The notes under the pieces are model-generated. The model was not told where the DNA came from. It made no database searches and saw only the letters and a program-made list of their open reading frames with translations. Made by a program: the position numbers and the translations under genes. Below are positions 1 to 7,005 of a DNA stretch of 64,000 nt, piece after piece. Source of the stretch: a virus; the IMG/VR virus record IMGVR_UViG_3300044716_000140, positions 1 through 64,000 of that record, one strand, 5' to 3'. Positions within the stretch are counted from its first letter, which is position 1. Every line of letters begins with the position of its first letter.

Positions 1-1550
1 TCGGAACTGGCAATGACGGAGCAGGTAATGCTACCGCCATCGTCCCAATCGCTGGTGAAGGTCACTTCTCGACCCGTAGCTACGCTGAGTCTCTGAGTGG
101 TGGAGTTCAATCCGCCCTCGACGCAGAAGTTACTGCACGTCAAACTGCTGTTAGCGATCTCTCCAACCGAGTTGACGCACTTGTATCCAACACGGACGCA
201 TCGGCACTTGACTCCCTATCCGAAGTTGTAACAGCTTTTCAACAGGCTGATTCTGATCTTAACGGAGCCATTTCCGCTCTCGGCACATCGGCGACATCCG
301 CCCTTGGTGCTGAAGTTACTCGCGCTCAAGCCGCTGAAGCTGAACTTGCTTCGGATATTTCCGACGAAGAAGCCGCTCGTATCGCCGCTGACAACATCCT
401 GACTGGCGATGTCAGCAATCTCGTTAGCCGCGCCAACACCAACGACACTCGTAGCACCGCTATTGAGACTGCCGCTGGTATTGTCGAAGGCCGTGTTAGT
501 GAAGCTGAAACAGACATTATCGCAATTGAAAATGCTGCTACGACCTTGACTGGCCGTGTTAGCACTTTGGAGAGCGACCTTGCTAGTGAAGTTAGCCGCG
601 CTGAAGCTGCGGAGGCTGAACTTGAGAGCGACCTTGCTGCTGAAGTAACTGCTCGTATTGCTGCTGTTAGCGCAGAACAAACCCGCGCCGAAGCTGCTGA
701 ATCCGGTCTTGCTGACGACATTGCTAGCGAAACATCGGCTCGTGAAGCTGCTATTTCTGCGGAACAAACTGCACGTGCTGCCGCTGTTTCTGCCGAAGCA
801 ACTGCTCGCGCTGCCGCGATCTCTGCTGAGACCACTGCTCGTGAATCCGCTATCTCGGCTGTTAATAGCCGTGTTGATTCGGTTCTGAGCAACATCGACC
901 CTGCCGCCCTTGACTCGCTCACGGAGGTTGTGTCTGCATTTCAGTCGGCTGATGGTTCCCTCACGGACGCAATCACCAACCTGACTGCAAGCTCGGCCAC
1001 TGCTGTTGCTGCTGAAGAGACCCGCGCTCTTGCTGCTGAAGCCGCTCTGCAAACTGCTATCGACAACGAAGTTTCTGCTCGCCAAACGGCTATCAGCGAC
1101 CTCGCTTCTGAGATTGCTAGTGATATTGCTGACGAAGTTTCCGCACGTGAAGCTGCCGTAGCCTCGCTCCAGACTGCAATTGATAACGAGGTTTCTGCTC
1201 GTACAAGCGACGTTCAGAGCGTCCGCGACGTTACCGACAACCATGAGACCCGCCTTTCGTCGGCTGAAGGCACGATTGCTGGTCTTGGCACAATGTCAAC
1301 CCAGAACTCCAGCAATGTAAGCATCACTGGTGGTTCTATCAGCGGCGTTAACCTCCAAGCCTCCAGCATGGAAATCAGCGGTGCAGGTTCAACTGCGCTT
1401 TTCGTTGGTGCTGCTGGTTCAGTTGGTATCGGAACTGAAACTCCTTCCACTGCGCTCGACGTTGTTGGATCGGTCACTGTTTCGCAAAACATCATCGGTT
1501 CTGGAACAAGCACACTTACTGGGTTCATCCTCGGTGGTGGCACGTTCTAA
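1..1550 (+). CDS. Coiled-coil repeat tail-fibre/structural protein, 5' partial
   Basis: An open frame whose first full codon is at base 3 runs without a stop to the TAA at 1548-1550 (about 515 codons seen), so the start lies outside the window. The sequence is dominated by Ala/Glu/Asp/Ser heptad-like stretches (repeated AEA, ARE, AISAE units), as in long trimeric phage fibre shafts. A longer cassette with the core ALDSLSEVV..AFQ.AD occurs at about 207-258 and again at about 907-960, so the shaft grew by internal duplication. The C-terminal 90 residues lose the coiled-coil character and contain a GIGTETPSTALDVVG segment of the type found near the ends of phage fibres. I infer a virion fibre; the exact attachment point and receptor are unknown. 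Codon use is richer in GC than in the genes that follow. Confidence 0.7.
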   Translation, partial: GTGNDGAGNATAIVPIAGEGHFSTRSYAESLSGGVQSALDAEVTARQTAVSDLSNRVDALVSNTDASALDSLSEVVTAFQQADSDLNGAISALGTSATSALGAEVTRAQAAEAELASDISDEEAARIAADNILTGDVSNLVSRANTNDTRSTAIETAAGIVEGRVSEAETDIIAIENAATTLTGRVSTLESDLASEVSRAEAAEAELESDLAAEVTARIAAVSAEQTRAEAAESGLADDIASETSAREAAISAEQTARAAAVSAEATARAAAISAETTARESAISAVNSRVDSVLSNIDPAALDSLTEVVSAFQSADGSLTDAITNLTASSATAVAAEETRALAAEAALQTAIDNEVSARQTAISDLASEIASDIADEVSAREAAVASLQTAIDNEVSARTSDVQSVRDVTDNHETRLSSAEGTIAGLGTMSTQNSSNVSITGGSISGVNLQASSMEISGAGSTALFVGAAGSVGIGTETPSTALDVVGSVTVSQNIIGSGTSTLTGFILGGGTF

Positions 1551-1571
1551 TCTGAACTAAACTAAATAACA

Positions 1572-1607
1572 CCCTGCCGTTACAATGCGTAGCGGCAGGG
1601 TTATTTT
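1572..1607 (+). terminator. Intrinsic terminator after the fibre gene
   Basis: A perfect 8-bp GC-rich stem (CCCTGCCG at 1572-1579 with CGGCAGGG at 1593-1600), with further pairing possible inside the loop (TTAC/GTAG), is followed directly by TTATTTT. It sits 21 bases after the stop of the fibre gene and upstream of the LamG gene. This is a classical Rho-independent terminator layout. Confidence 0.75.
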
Positions 1608-1629
1608 GGCAATCTATTTTTTAAATATT

Positions 1630-2286
1630 ATGGCACTAACAGACAACCTTCGCGCTTTTTATAAACTCTCCGACCTCACCGACTCCTCCGGCAACAACCG
1701 CACCCTCACCAATAACGGTAACGTTTCTTTTGCTTCTGGTAAGCTTGGAAATGCTGCTGTGTTTGATGATTCTAATTGGTTGGAATCTCCAGCTAGTATT
1801 CCTTTTGAATCAAATGCAACTGTTTCTGTTTGGTTTAAGCCAACTGTTCTCGATAATTCATATGGAACAATTGTTGGTTTTTATCCGGGTCTAAATATAG
1901 CAGCTTCTGATGCAAACACAATAAGCGTTGATGACTTTACTCAGCCATTTATTAGTGGCCCTTCGTTATCTGTAGACACGTGGTATCACGCTGTGGTAAA
2001 AGTACAAAGCGGAGTGTGTTATGTTTATGTAAACAATTCTCTTGTTGCATCTGAAGCAAGTATACTACTAACAGGAAATTCATTTAGAATTGGTGGAGAA
2101 ATTGGATATAATTTCAACGGACAAATCGACGCAGTTGGCATCTGGAACAGAGCATTAAGTGATGCAGAAGTTGCAGAACTCTATAACAACGGAACTGGTT
2201 TGGAACTTGATGGCGTTGCTCAACCAACGCTTGTCAAAATGCAAGCTCCAGTTAAATTCTTCGGAAAAGTTAAATTTGGAGTCTAA
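1630..2286 (+). CDS. LamG/concanavalin-A-like lectin domain protein (fibre accessory or adhesin)
   Basis: This 218-aa protein has the full pattern of a LamG-type jelly-roll domain: a start resembling AFYKLSDLTDSSGNN, a VSVWFKP strand, a WYHAVVKV strand, and the family hallmark near the C-terminus, GQIDAVGIWNRALSDAEV, followed by LYNNGTG. Such domains bind carbohydrate or protein on the cell surface and are common as phage adhesins. An upstream in-frame ATG at 1585 falls inside the terminator hairpin, so the ATG at 1630 is preferred. No signal peptide is present, which fits a virion part rather than a secreted protein. The specific ligand cannot be read from the sequence. Confidence 0.72.
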   Translation: MALTDNLRAFYKLSDLTDSSGNNRTLTNNGNVSFASGKLGNAAVFDDSNWLESPASIPFESNATVSVWFKPTVLDNSYGTIVGFYPGLNIAASDANTISVDDFTQPFISGPSLSVDTWYHAVVKVQSGVCYVYVNNSLVASEASILLTGNSFRIGGEIGYNFNGQIDAVGIWNRALSDAEVAELYNNGTGLELDGVAQPTLVKMQAPVKFFGKVKFGV

Positions 2287-2292
2287 AATCAA

Positions 2293-2538
2293 ATGCCGTC
2301 CGAAACCGAAATCCCATCACGCATCCTCCCATTGCAGAGTTTAATCCCCGGTGCTAAACCATCAACTTCTCAATGGATCGAACGCGAAATTGCGATCAAC
2401 GTGACGGACGGCAAGATTTACGTTCGGGTTGACGAGGCTCCCATCCTCGTCGCCGAGCGTATGCCTACACCACCAAGCGACACAGGAACATTTGCACTTA
2501 AAGTTGTAAATGGAATTTACACTTGGGTTGAAGAATGA
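2293..2538 (+). CDS. Short fibre-type head-binding domain protein
   Basis: An 81-aa protein. The N-terminal half (RILPLQSLIPGAKPS, then EREIAINVTDGKIYV) matches the pattern often seen at the start of phage tail fibres, roughly PG..PS..L..GEIAIN..DGKIYV, which attaches fibres to the particle. The C-terminus (GTFALKVVNGIYTWVEE) resembles a short fibre end. The gene lies just after the LamG gene and overlaps the next gene by four bases. I infer a small accessory fibre or connector; no enzymatic motif is visible. Confidence 0.5.
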   Translation: MPSETEIPSRILPLQSLIPGAKPSTSQWIEREIAINVTDGKIYVRVDEAPILVAERMPTPPSDTGTFALKVVNGIYTWVEE

Positions 2539-2903
2539 AATTCCTTGTTTCCATATTTGTTATCTTACTGACAAGTTGCACATCTACTCCCCCAGTAGAT
2601 CAACCGCAATTCGTCGGTAAATACAAAAATGCTTGCTTGCCAGAAGCAATCGCCATGACACAAGCATTGAAACAAAGTGGGATTCAAGCAAAAGTTCTTG
2701 TAGTAAATACTCCTAAGTTTAGCCATGCGTTGTCATGCTACCTTTATCCAACAAACCAAAACAAACTTTGGGTTTGGGATTCATATTGGAAAAGCATGAA
2801 CCTTCGCGCATGGTGGGATAATTCTGATTCGGTTGCAAAAGAGTGGCTGAAATGGTGCAGTGCAGAAACCAAACTTACGAGTTCTCACTTTATAGAAAAC
2901 TAA
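2535..2903 (+). CDS. Lipoprotein with a possible papain/transglutaminase-like Cys-His-Asp set
   Basis: A 122-aa protein beginning with a hydrophobic signal and lipobox (MKFLVSIFVILLTSC), so Cys15 is the likely lipidated residue. The mature part holds a Cys in NACLPEA, a His in FSHAL and an Asp in VWDSYW, in the order and context of small papain-fold or transglutaminase-like proteins; the helix around the Cys and the strand around the His look right. The start overlaps the previous gene by ATGA. Its position at the head of the lysis cassette suggests a role at the cell envelope. The enzyme assignment is an inference from motif order alone; an inactive or purely structural protein is equally possible. 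Confidence 0.55.
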   Translation: MKFLVSIFVILLTSCTSTPPVDQPQFVGKYKNACLPEAIAMTQALKQSGIQAKVLVVNTPKFSHALSCYLYPTNQNKLWVWDSYWKSMNLRAWWDNSDSVAKEWLKWCSAETKLTSSHFIEN

Positions 2904-2907
2904 TTTT

Positions 2908-3129
2908 ATGATGGAGCAAGATGACATTCAGCGAACGCTCGGAATACTTTCCGGTAAACTTGATCTTGTGTTAGAAAATCAAAAAGACTTTGGCAGTAAA
3001 TTTGCAGATTTTGAAAAACGCTTGCGTTCATTAGAATCTCATCGCGGCTACGCATTTGGTATCATTGCAGCAGCAGCATTTATCTGGACAGTGTTTTTTG
3101 AATTTGTCAAAAACAAAATTACCAATTGA
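2908..3129 (+). CDS. Small coiled-coil plus transmembrane protein of the lysis cassette
   Basis: 73 aa. Residues 1-47 form a charged amphipathic helix (NQKDFGSKFADFEKRLRSLE) and residues 48-68 a single membrane span (YAFGIIAAAAFIWTVFFEF). This layout recurs in phage lysis cassettes, where such proteins act as holin partners or inner-membrane spanin-like subunits. It overlaps the next gene, whose TTG start lies over this stop codon. Function is inferred only from topology and neighbours. A second ATG lies immediately after the first. Confidence 0.55.
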   Translation: MMEQDDIQRTLGILSGKLDLVLENQKDFGSKFADFEKRLRSLESHRGYAFGIIAAAAFIWTVFFEFVKNKITN

Positions 3130-3323
3130 AATTTTTCTTGATTATTTTAATTTCCGCTTGCATGATTGGTTGTGTTAGTATATTAATTCCACCAACTGGA
3201 AAAAATGCAGGTGATTTAGGAAAAATACAAATTTCTTTGCAAGTCAAATATTTCCCAGTAGAACAGAAAATAGATTGGTTTAATCCAATCATTCCAGAAC
3301 ACAAAATATACAAAGACAAATGA
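3126..3323 (+). CDS. Small lipoprotein, possible outer-membrane spanin subunit
   Basis: 65 aa from a TTG start that overlaps the upstream stop. The N-terminus is a lipoprotein signal (KFFLIILISACMIGC) with the lipobox ending at Cys16; the mature part is short and contains Pro residues. A short lipoprotein next to a TM/coiled-coil protein, holin and endolysin fits the outer spanin (o-spanin) that helps fuse inner and outer membranes at lysis of Gram-negative hosts. Spanins are poorly conserved, so this rests on the signal, size and context. No ATG is available at the N-terminus, which is why the TTG is used. Confidence 0.5.
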   Translation: MKFFLIILISACMIGCVSILIPPTGKNAGDLGKIQISLQVKYFPVEQKIDWFNPIIPEHKIYKDK

Positions 3324-3496
3324 AAATACTTGATTACATACTTACTCGTTTATCTGAAACATCCACTTGGCGCGGTGTAGCTATGATTGTTGCTGCATCT
3401 GGATTGGCTATTGAACCAAACCAATTCAATGCAATTGCAGCGGCAGGAATTGCTGTTGCAGGAGCAATCAATGTGTTTCGTCAAGAGAAAAAATAA
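3320..3496 (+). CDS. Holin-like small membrane protein
   Basis: 58 aa, ATG overlapping the previous stop. After a short amphipathic start there are two hydrophobic stretches (about residues 18-31 and 36-51) split by a Pro/Asn turn, and a short basic tail (FRQEKK). This matches the form of small two-span phage holins with the pattern TWRG..M...GL....Q...I...G....G...VF, which sit directly before endolysin genes. The protein would form lesions in the inner membrane and set lysis timing. The endolysin starts three bases after its stop. Confidence 0.6.
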   Translation: MKILDYILTRLSETSTWRGVAMIVAASGLAIEPNQFNAIAAAGIAVAGAINVFRQEKK

Positions 3497-3498
3497 TC

Positions 3499-4953
3499 AT
3501 GCTTCACAAACTTATCGCCATCGCTTCTGCTGAAGTTGGCGTGAGGGAAGAAGGCGGAAATAATCGTGGAGAACGAATCCGCGAGTATCAATCCGCAACA
3601 GATTTAAACCCCGGAGCTTGGCCATGGTGTTTTGATGAATCGGTTGAAACACTAACAATATCTGGTTGGAAAAAATTATCAGCTATTGATAAAAAAGATA
3701 TTGTCGCTCAAGTTGATTCTGATACCAGAAGCGTTTCTTTTGTTAATCCAATAGAAACAATTCATGTTAATAAAAAAATTCCAATAGCGACAATTAAAAC
3801 TCGATCCTTGAGTTTCAAATGTGATGCAAATCATAAATTTTGGGGGCATTGGAATACTTCAAAATTCAATCGCCATCCAGAACTTCGACCAATATCTGAT
3901 TTGACATCATCCCTTGCTGTTCCAAGCGTAAAAAATAAAAATTCAGATAATGAAAAATTTTCTTTTCAAGATTTAGATTTTCTTGCAGCTTTTATTGCTG
4001 ATGGATATTTTTCACGAAAAGAAAGGCAGCATCCTAAAATAAGGATTCAAGTAAGCAAGGAAAGAAAAATCCAAGAGCTTAAAAAATTTAAAGGCCAAGA
4101 ACACAAAAGTTCAAAAATATACGGATCAAGTAAATTTCCTTTGACAACATTTGAATTTACTATTCCAGATTATTTTGATTCCGTTTTTTCTGACTATAAA
4201 GAAATACGATGGGATTGGGCGTTAAGTTTATCTGCAAAACAATCTGAATATTTTATAGATAGATATGTTTTTTGGGATGGCACAATAAGCACAAAGGTTA
4301 TTTCAACTTCCAGAAAACAAAATTTAGATGTTTTTTCGGCTATGTCTATACTATGCGGCAAGCACCCTAATGTTAGACAACGAAAATTTGAAAATAAAAA
4401 AACTTGTTACGAAATTACAACAAAAAATAAAAATACAAGGACTTTTAAAAAAGAACACATTTCAATAAAAGAAGAAGAAATTGACTTGTATTGCATCAAA
4501 GTTCCAAGTGGAATTATTATCTGTAGAGATTCAAGCGGAACTCCATTTGTAACTGGTAATTGCGCAGGATATGTGGATTGGTGTATTCGTGAATGGTTGG
4601 CTATTCCACAAGTTGTAATCTGGCTTAATTTGCAACGGAGATCGCCAGAAGAATGGCGACCAAAGACAGCACTTGCGTATGGACTAAAATCTTGGGCATT
4701 ACAGCGTCCAAGCACCACTAAAGTATATAATGAAACGCACAAGGCGCAGCTTGGTGACATCGTAACATTTGATTTCTCTCATGTTGGATTTGTTGTTGAA
4801 GATACAGGTAAGGAAATTATTACACTTGAAGGGAATACAAATGGTAAAGGCGAAAGAGATTCAACAAGCGGAGACGGAGTTTGGAAAAAAATTAGAAAAA
4901 AAAGCCTTGTAAAAGATTTGATTCGCATTCATCCAAGTATCGCATCGATATAA
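3499..4953 (+). CDS. Endolysin (CHAP/NlpC-type cysteine amidase) interrupted by an intein
   Basis: The 484-aa reading frame encodes a 173-aa host protein split by a 311-aa intein (residues 44-354). The joined exteins read NPGAWPW/CAGYVDWC, the catalytic-cysteine motif of CHAP or NlpC/P60-like peptidoglycan amidases and endopeptidases, then GDIVTFDFSHVGFVVED with the catalytic His428 and LEGNTN (Glu444/Asn446) as the third site. The protein would cut peptidoglycan cross-bridges or the amide bond at lysis. No signal peptide is present, which fits holin-dependent release. The intein's +1 residue, Cys355, is also the predicted catalytic cysteine, so the enzyme has no active site until splicing is complete. 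The gene follows the holin-like gene in a lysis cassette. Confidence 0.85.
   Translation: MLHKLIAIASAEVGVREEGGNNRGERIREYQSATDLNPGAWPWCFDESVETLTISGWKKLSAIDKKDIVAQVDSDTRSVSFVNPIETIHVNKKIPIATIKTRSLSFKCDANHKFWGHWNTSKFNRHPELRPISDLTSSLAVPSVKNKNSDNEKFSFQDLDFLAAFIADGYFSRKERQHPKIRIQVSKERKIQELKKFKGQEHKSSKIYGSSKFPLTTFEFTIPDYFDSVFSDYKEIRWDWALSLSAKQSEYFIDRYVFWDGTISTKVISTSRKQNLDVFSAMSILCGKHPNVRQRKFENKKTCYEITTKNKNTRTFKKEHISIKEEEIDLYCIKVPSGIIICRDSSGTPFVTGNCAGYVDWCIREWLAIPQVVIWLNLQRRSPEEWRPKTALAYGLKSWALQRPSTTKVYNETHKAQLGDIVTFDFSHVGFVVEDTGKEIITLEGNTNGKGERDSTSGDGVWKKIRKKSLVKDLIRIHPSIASI
3628..4560 (+). mobile_element. LAGLIDADG intein in the endolysin
   Basis: An in-frame 311-residue insertion. Block A starts with Cys44 (CFDESVETLT), block B has the Asn-His motif CDANHKFW, and the C-terminal block reads IDLYCIKVPSG...FVTGN before Cys+1. 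The last two residues are Gly-Asn instead of the usual His-Asn. Between the splicing blocks lie two dodecapeptide-like motifs, LAAFIADGYFS and FIDRYVFWDGTIS, so a homing endonuclease of the LAGLIDADG type is present and looks intact by length. The segment is visibly more AT-rich than the flanking extein DNA, as expected of a mobile element. Confidence 0.88.
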
Positions 4954-4959
4954 ATAAAT

Positions 4960-5724
4960 ATGGCTAATATTGCACACAAATGGAAAAAAGTGTTAGCAGT
5001 TTCGTGCACACACGCTCGTTATTGTGATTCCGAAGCGTGGAAAGCAGTAATGTCATTTAAGGAAAAATACAAACCAGACACAATACTTCATCTTGGTGAC
5101 TTTATTGATATGTCTGCGCTAATGGGAAATGGCGCAGGGTCTGGTAATGATGGAGATGAAATAACTCCAGATATTGATACTGGATTAACTCATTTGCGAC
5201 AACTAATGGCAGGATGCAAAGACCCATATATCCTTTGTGGCAACCATGAAGATCGAGCGTGGAAGCTAACAAATAGTAAAAATGCCGTTACATCATATTG
5301 CGCCCACAAAATTATTTCTGCAATTGAAGATACATCAAAAAAACTTAAAGCAAGGTTGATTCCGTATTCTGGAATTGAACAAATTGTTGATATAGCAGAC
5401 ATGGGATTTACTCATGGAACTTGTTATGGAGAATCTGCGGCAAGAGACATGGCAGAGCAATATTGTGATAGAAGCAGGCGCAAAATAATTATGGGGCATA
5501 CTCATCGTGTAGCCATTCAAAATGCCAGAACATATCATGGTGGAACTTGCTATAATATTGGAACTCTTACTGCTCGCGGAGCATTAGAGTATGCTAAAAA
5601 TCGCAGAAGCACATTCAGTTGGTGTCAAGGATGGTTGTGGGGCGAGTATTGCGAGTCATTGCATCAATCATCGCTTCAAATCACGCAACGAGCAAAAGGA
5701 GATGTGTGGAGACTTCCAATATGA
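4960..5724 (+). CDS. Calcineurin-like metallophosphoesterase
   Basis: 254 aa with the family motifs in order: a modified first motif SCTHARYCD near residue 16, LHLGDFIDM (GD motif) near residue 46, LCGNHEDRAW (GNHE) near residue 90, a His in TDxG-like ADMGFTHG near 148, and MGHTHR (GHxH) near 178. These bind the two metal ions of phosphoesterases acting on nucleotides, DNA ends or phosphoproteins. The first motif is SCTHA rather than DxH, so one metal ligand differs from the consensus. It lies directly downstream of the endolysin and overlaps the next gene by four bases. The substrate is unknown. Confidence 0.78.
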   Translation: MANIAHKWKKVLAVSCTHARYCDSEAWKAVMSFKEKYKPDTILHLGDFIDMSALMGNGAGSGNDGDEITPDIDTGLTHLRQLMAGCKDPYILCGNHEDRAWKLTNSKNAVTSYCAHKIISAIEDTSKKLKARLIPYSGIEQIVDIADMGFTHGTCYGESAARDMAEQYCDRSRRKIIMGHTHRVAIQNARTYHGGTCYNIGTLTARGALEYAKNRRSTFSWCQGWLWGEYCESLHQSSLQITQRAKGDVWRLPI

Positions 5725-5981
5725 CTCCAAACGATTTCCTAAAAATAATCCAAGATAGTATCTATAAACGATACGAGCCAGTTCCTAAAGGGTGGTATTC
5801 AATTGTCGAGCTATGTAAAATATGGAATTTAAATTCAAGTCATGCTTCTCGAAAAGTTAGAATGGGAATTGAACTTGGAATAGTTGAAAAGAAAGATTAC
5901 TTTTTACAAAAAAGTAATGGAGTAAGAAAAGTTCCACATTATTTTTTCCATGACGAAAAAAAGCGTAAAAGCAAGAATTAA
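5721..5981 (+). CDS. Small winged-helix-like protein
   Basis: 86 aa, ATG overlapping the phosphoesterase stop. The segment GWYSIVELCKIWNLNSSHASRKVRMGIELGIVEKKDYF has the helix-turn-helix plus wing pattern of small DNA-binding proteins, and the C-terminus is basic (EKKRKSKN). It could be a regulator or a DNA-associated accessory protein. Related short HTH proteins often accompany phage lysis and homing genes. An earlier ATG in frame at 5619 lies deep inside the phosphoesterase gene and is not needed. Confidence 0.5.
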   Translation: MTPNDFLKIIQDSIYKRYEPVPKGWYSIVELCKIWNLNSSHASRKVRMGIELGIVEKKDYFLQKSNGVRKVPHYFFHDEKKRKSKN

Positions 5982-6246
5982 TGGTCAATTGTGGACTATT
6001 AAGTTTGGACATCCCGGCAAGACTGACGGGGTGACTGACGATGGTTGCTGCGACTACGAAAAACGCTTGATTACAATCAATCCCAACTCGCAAAGCAACC
6101 TTCTAAATGTTTTATCGCACGAACTAATTCACGCAAGGTTGTCAGATTTACAAGAAGAAACAGTAGAAGAACTCGGAACGCTTATTGACGAAGTTTATTG
6201 GCAAGTGCTAAAACTTTCTTTTGACAAAACAAAAACAACAAAGTAG
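5950..6246 (+). CDS. Small zinc-metallopeptidase-like protein (HExxH)
   Basis: 98 aa. The motif LSHELIHARL supplies an HExxH zinc site near residue 56, and EETVEELG about 15 residues later supplies a possible third ligand (Glu). The N-terminal half forms strands around WTIKFG and a GCCDYEKRLITIN segment, as in the short SprT/minigluzincin-like proteins that phages often carry near fibres or lysis genes. It overlaps the previous gene by 32 bases. Whether it has peptidase activity, and on what, is not readable from the sequence. Confidence 0.62.
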   Translation: MTKKSVKARINGQLWTIKFGHPGKTDGVTDDGCCDYEKRLITINPNSQSNLLNVLSHELIHARLSDLQEETVEELGTLIDEVYWQVLKLSFDKTKTTK

Positions 6247-6258
6247 AAAACACAAATT

Positions 6259-7005
6259 ATGTCTTGCGGATGCAATAATTCAACTTATTCCAGCACTTGT
6301 TGCCCAGAGGTTCCATATCCTCAAATCTCATCTGAATCAATTCCATCACTGATCAGCAACCTTGTTTACGCTCTTTATGGAACAATAAACAAATCCGTTG
6401 TAAATGGACGAGTTGTTTGGGACATTCCATGTGATCCAAATAATACCGCACAAGTAGATCAAATTCCACGGGAAGAAGGCGAGGGACTGTTGTGTTACCT
6501 TTTGAGATTGTTTGCTCAATCGCTTGATGGATATGGTCAATTTTTACGCTGGGGATTTACTGGTTCTGGTCAATCTGCGTTTACTTTGACTGGAGCTTAC
6601 CAACCAGATCGGAATGCTTATTTGGCATATATCGATGGCGTTGTTCAAGACCCGATTAATTATACAATTTCTACTTCATTACCGCGAGTCTTAACATTTA
6701 GTGCGCCCATTCCAAGTGGGTCATTTCTAACTATTGTTGAACTTTCCAGCAGGGCTGGAGCAACTGGTGCTACAGGGCCATCGGGAGGACCGAATGGCGC
6801 AACTGGCGCAACAGGATTGACAGGTGCTACTGGTGCAATGCCCATGGGCGGAGGAACCGATAAAATATTTTATGAAAATGATATTGTAATGACTGCAAAT
6901 TACACTATTACTTCTGGTAAGAACGCAATGTCAGCAGGCCCAATCACAGTAAACCCCGGAGTTATTTTGACAATACCATCAGGCAGCACCTATACAATCG
7001 TATGA
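6259..7005 (+). CDS. Fibre protein with a collagen-like segment
   Basis: 248 aa. The N-terminus is Cys-rich (MSCGCNN, STCCPEVPYP), followed by a globular region; residues 100-165 (LRWGFTGSGQSAFTLTGAYQ, YIDGVVQDP) resemble a small beta-sandwich seen in phage fibre proteins. Residues 166-195 hold a short run of Gly-X-Y triplets (GATGATGPSG, GATGATGLTGATGA), as in phage collagen-like trimeric fibres, then a beta-rich tail ending in VNPGVILTIPSGSTYTIV. The stop overlaps the next fibre gene's start. I infer a trimeric structural fibre or an adaptor for the spikes encoded next. Confidence 0.68.
   Translation: MSCGCNNSTYSSTCCPEVPYPQISSESIPSLISNLVYALYGTINKSVVNGRVVWDIPCDPNNTAQVDQIPREEGEGLLCYLLRLFAQSLDGYGQFLRWGFTGSGQSAFTLTGAYQPDRNAYLAYIDGVVQDPINYTISTSLPRVLTFSAPIPSGSFLTIVELSSRAGATGATGPSGGPNGATGATGLTGATGAMPMGGGTDKIFYENDIVMTANYTITSGKNAMSAGPITVNPGVILTIPSGSTYTIV

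Noticed and set aside
216-1244. Long minus-strand frames opposite the fibre gene
   Set aside because: They mirror the biased Ala/Ser/Glu codons of the + strand fibre; no minus-strand gene of any kind is supported in the window.
3628-4560. Group I intron or frameshifted insertion in the endolysin
   Set aside because: The insertion keeps the reading frame open throughout and has protein-level splicing blocks, so an intein explains it better.
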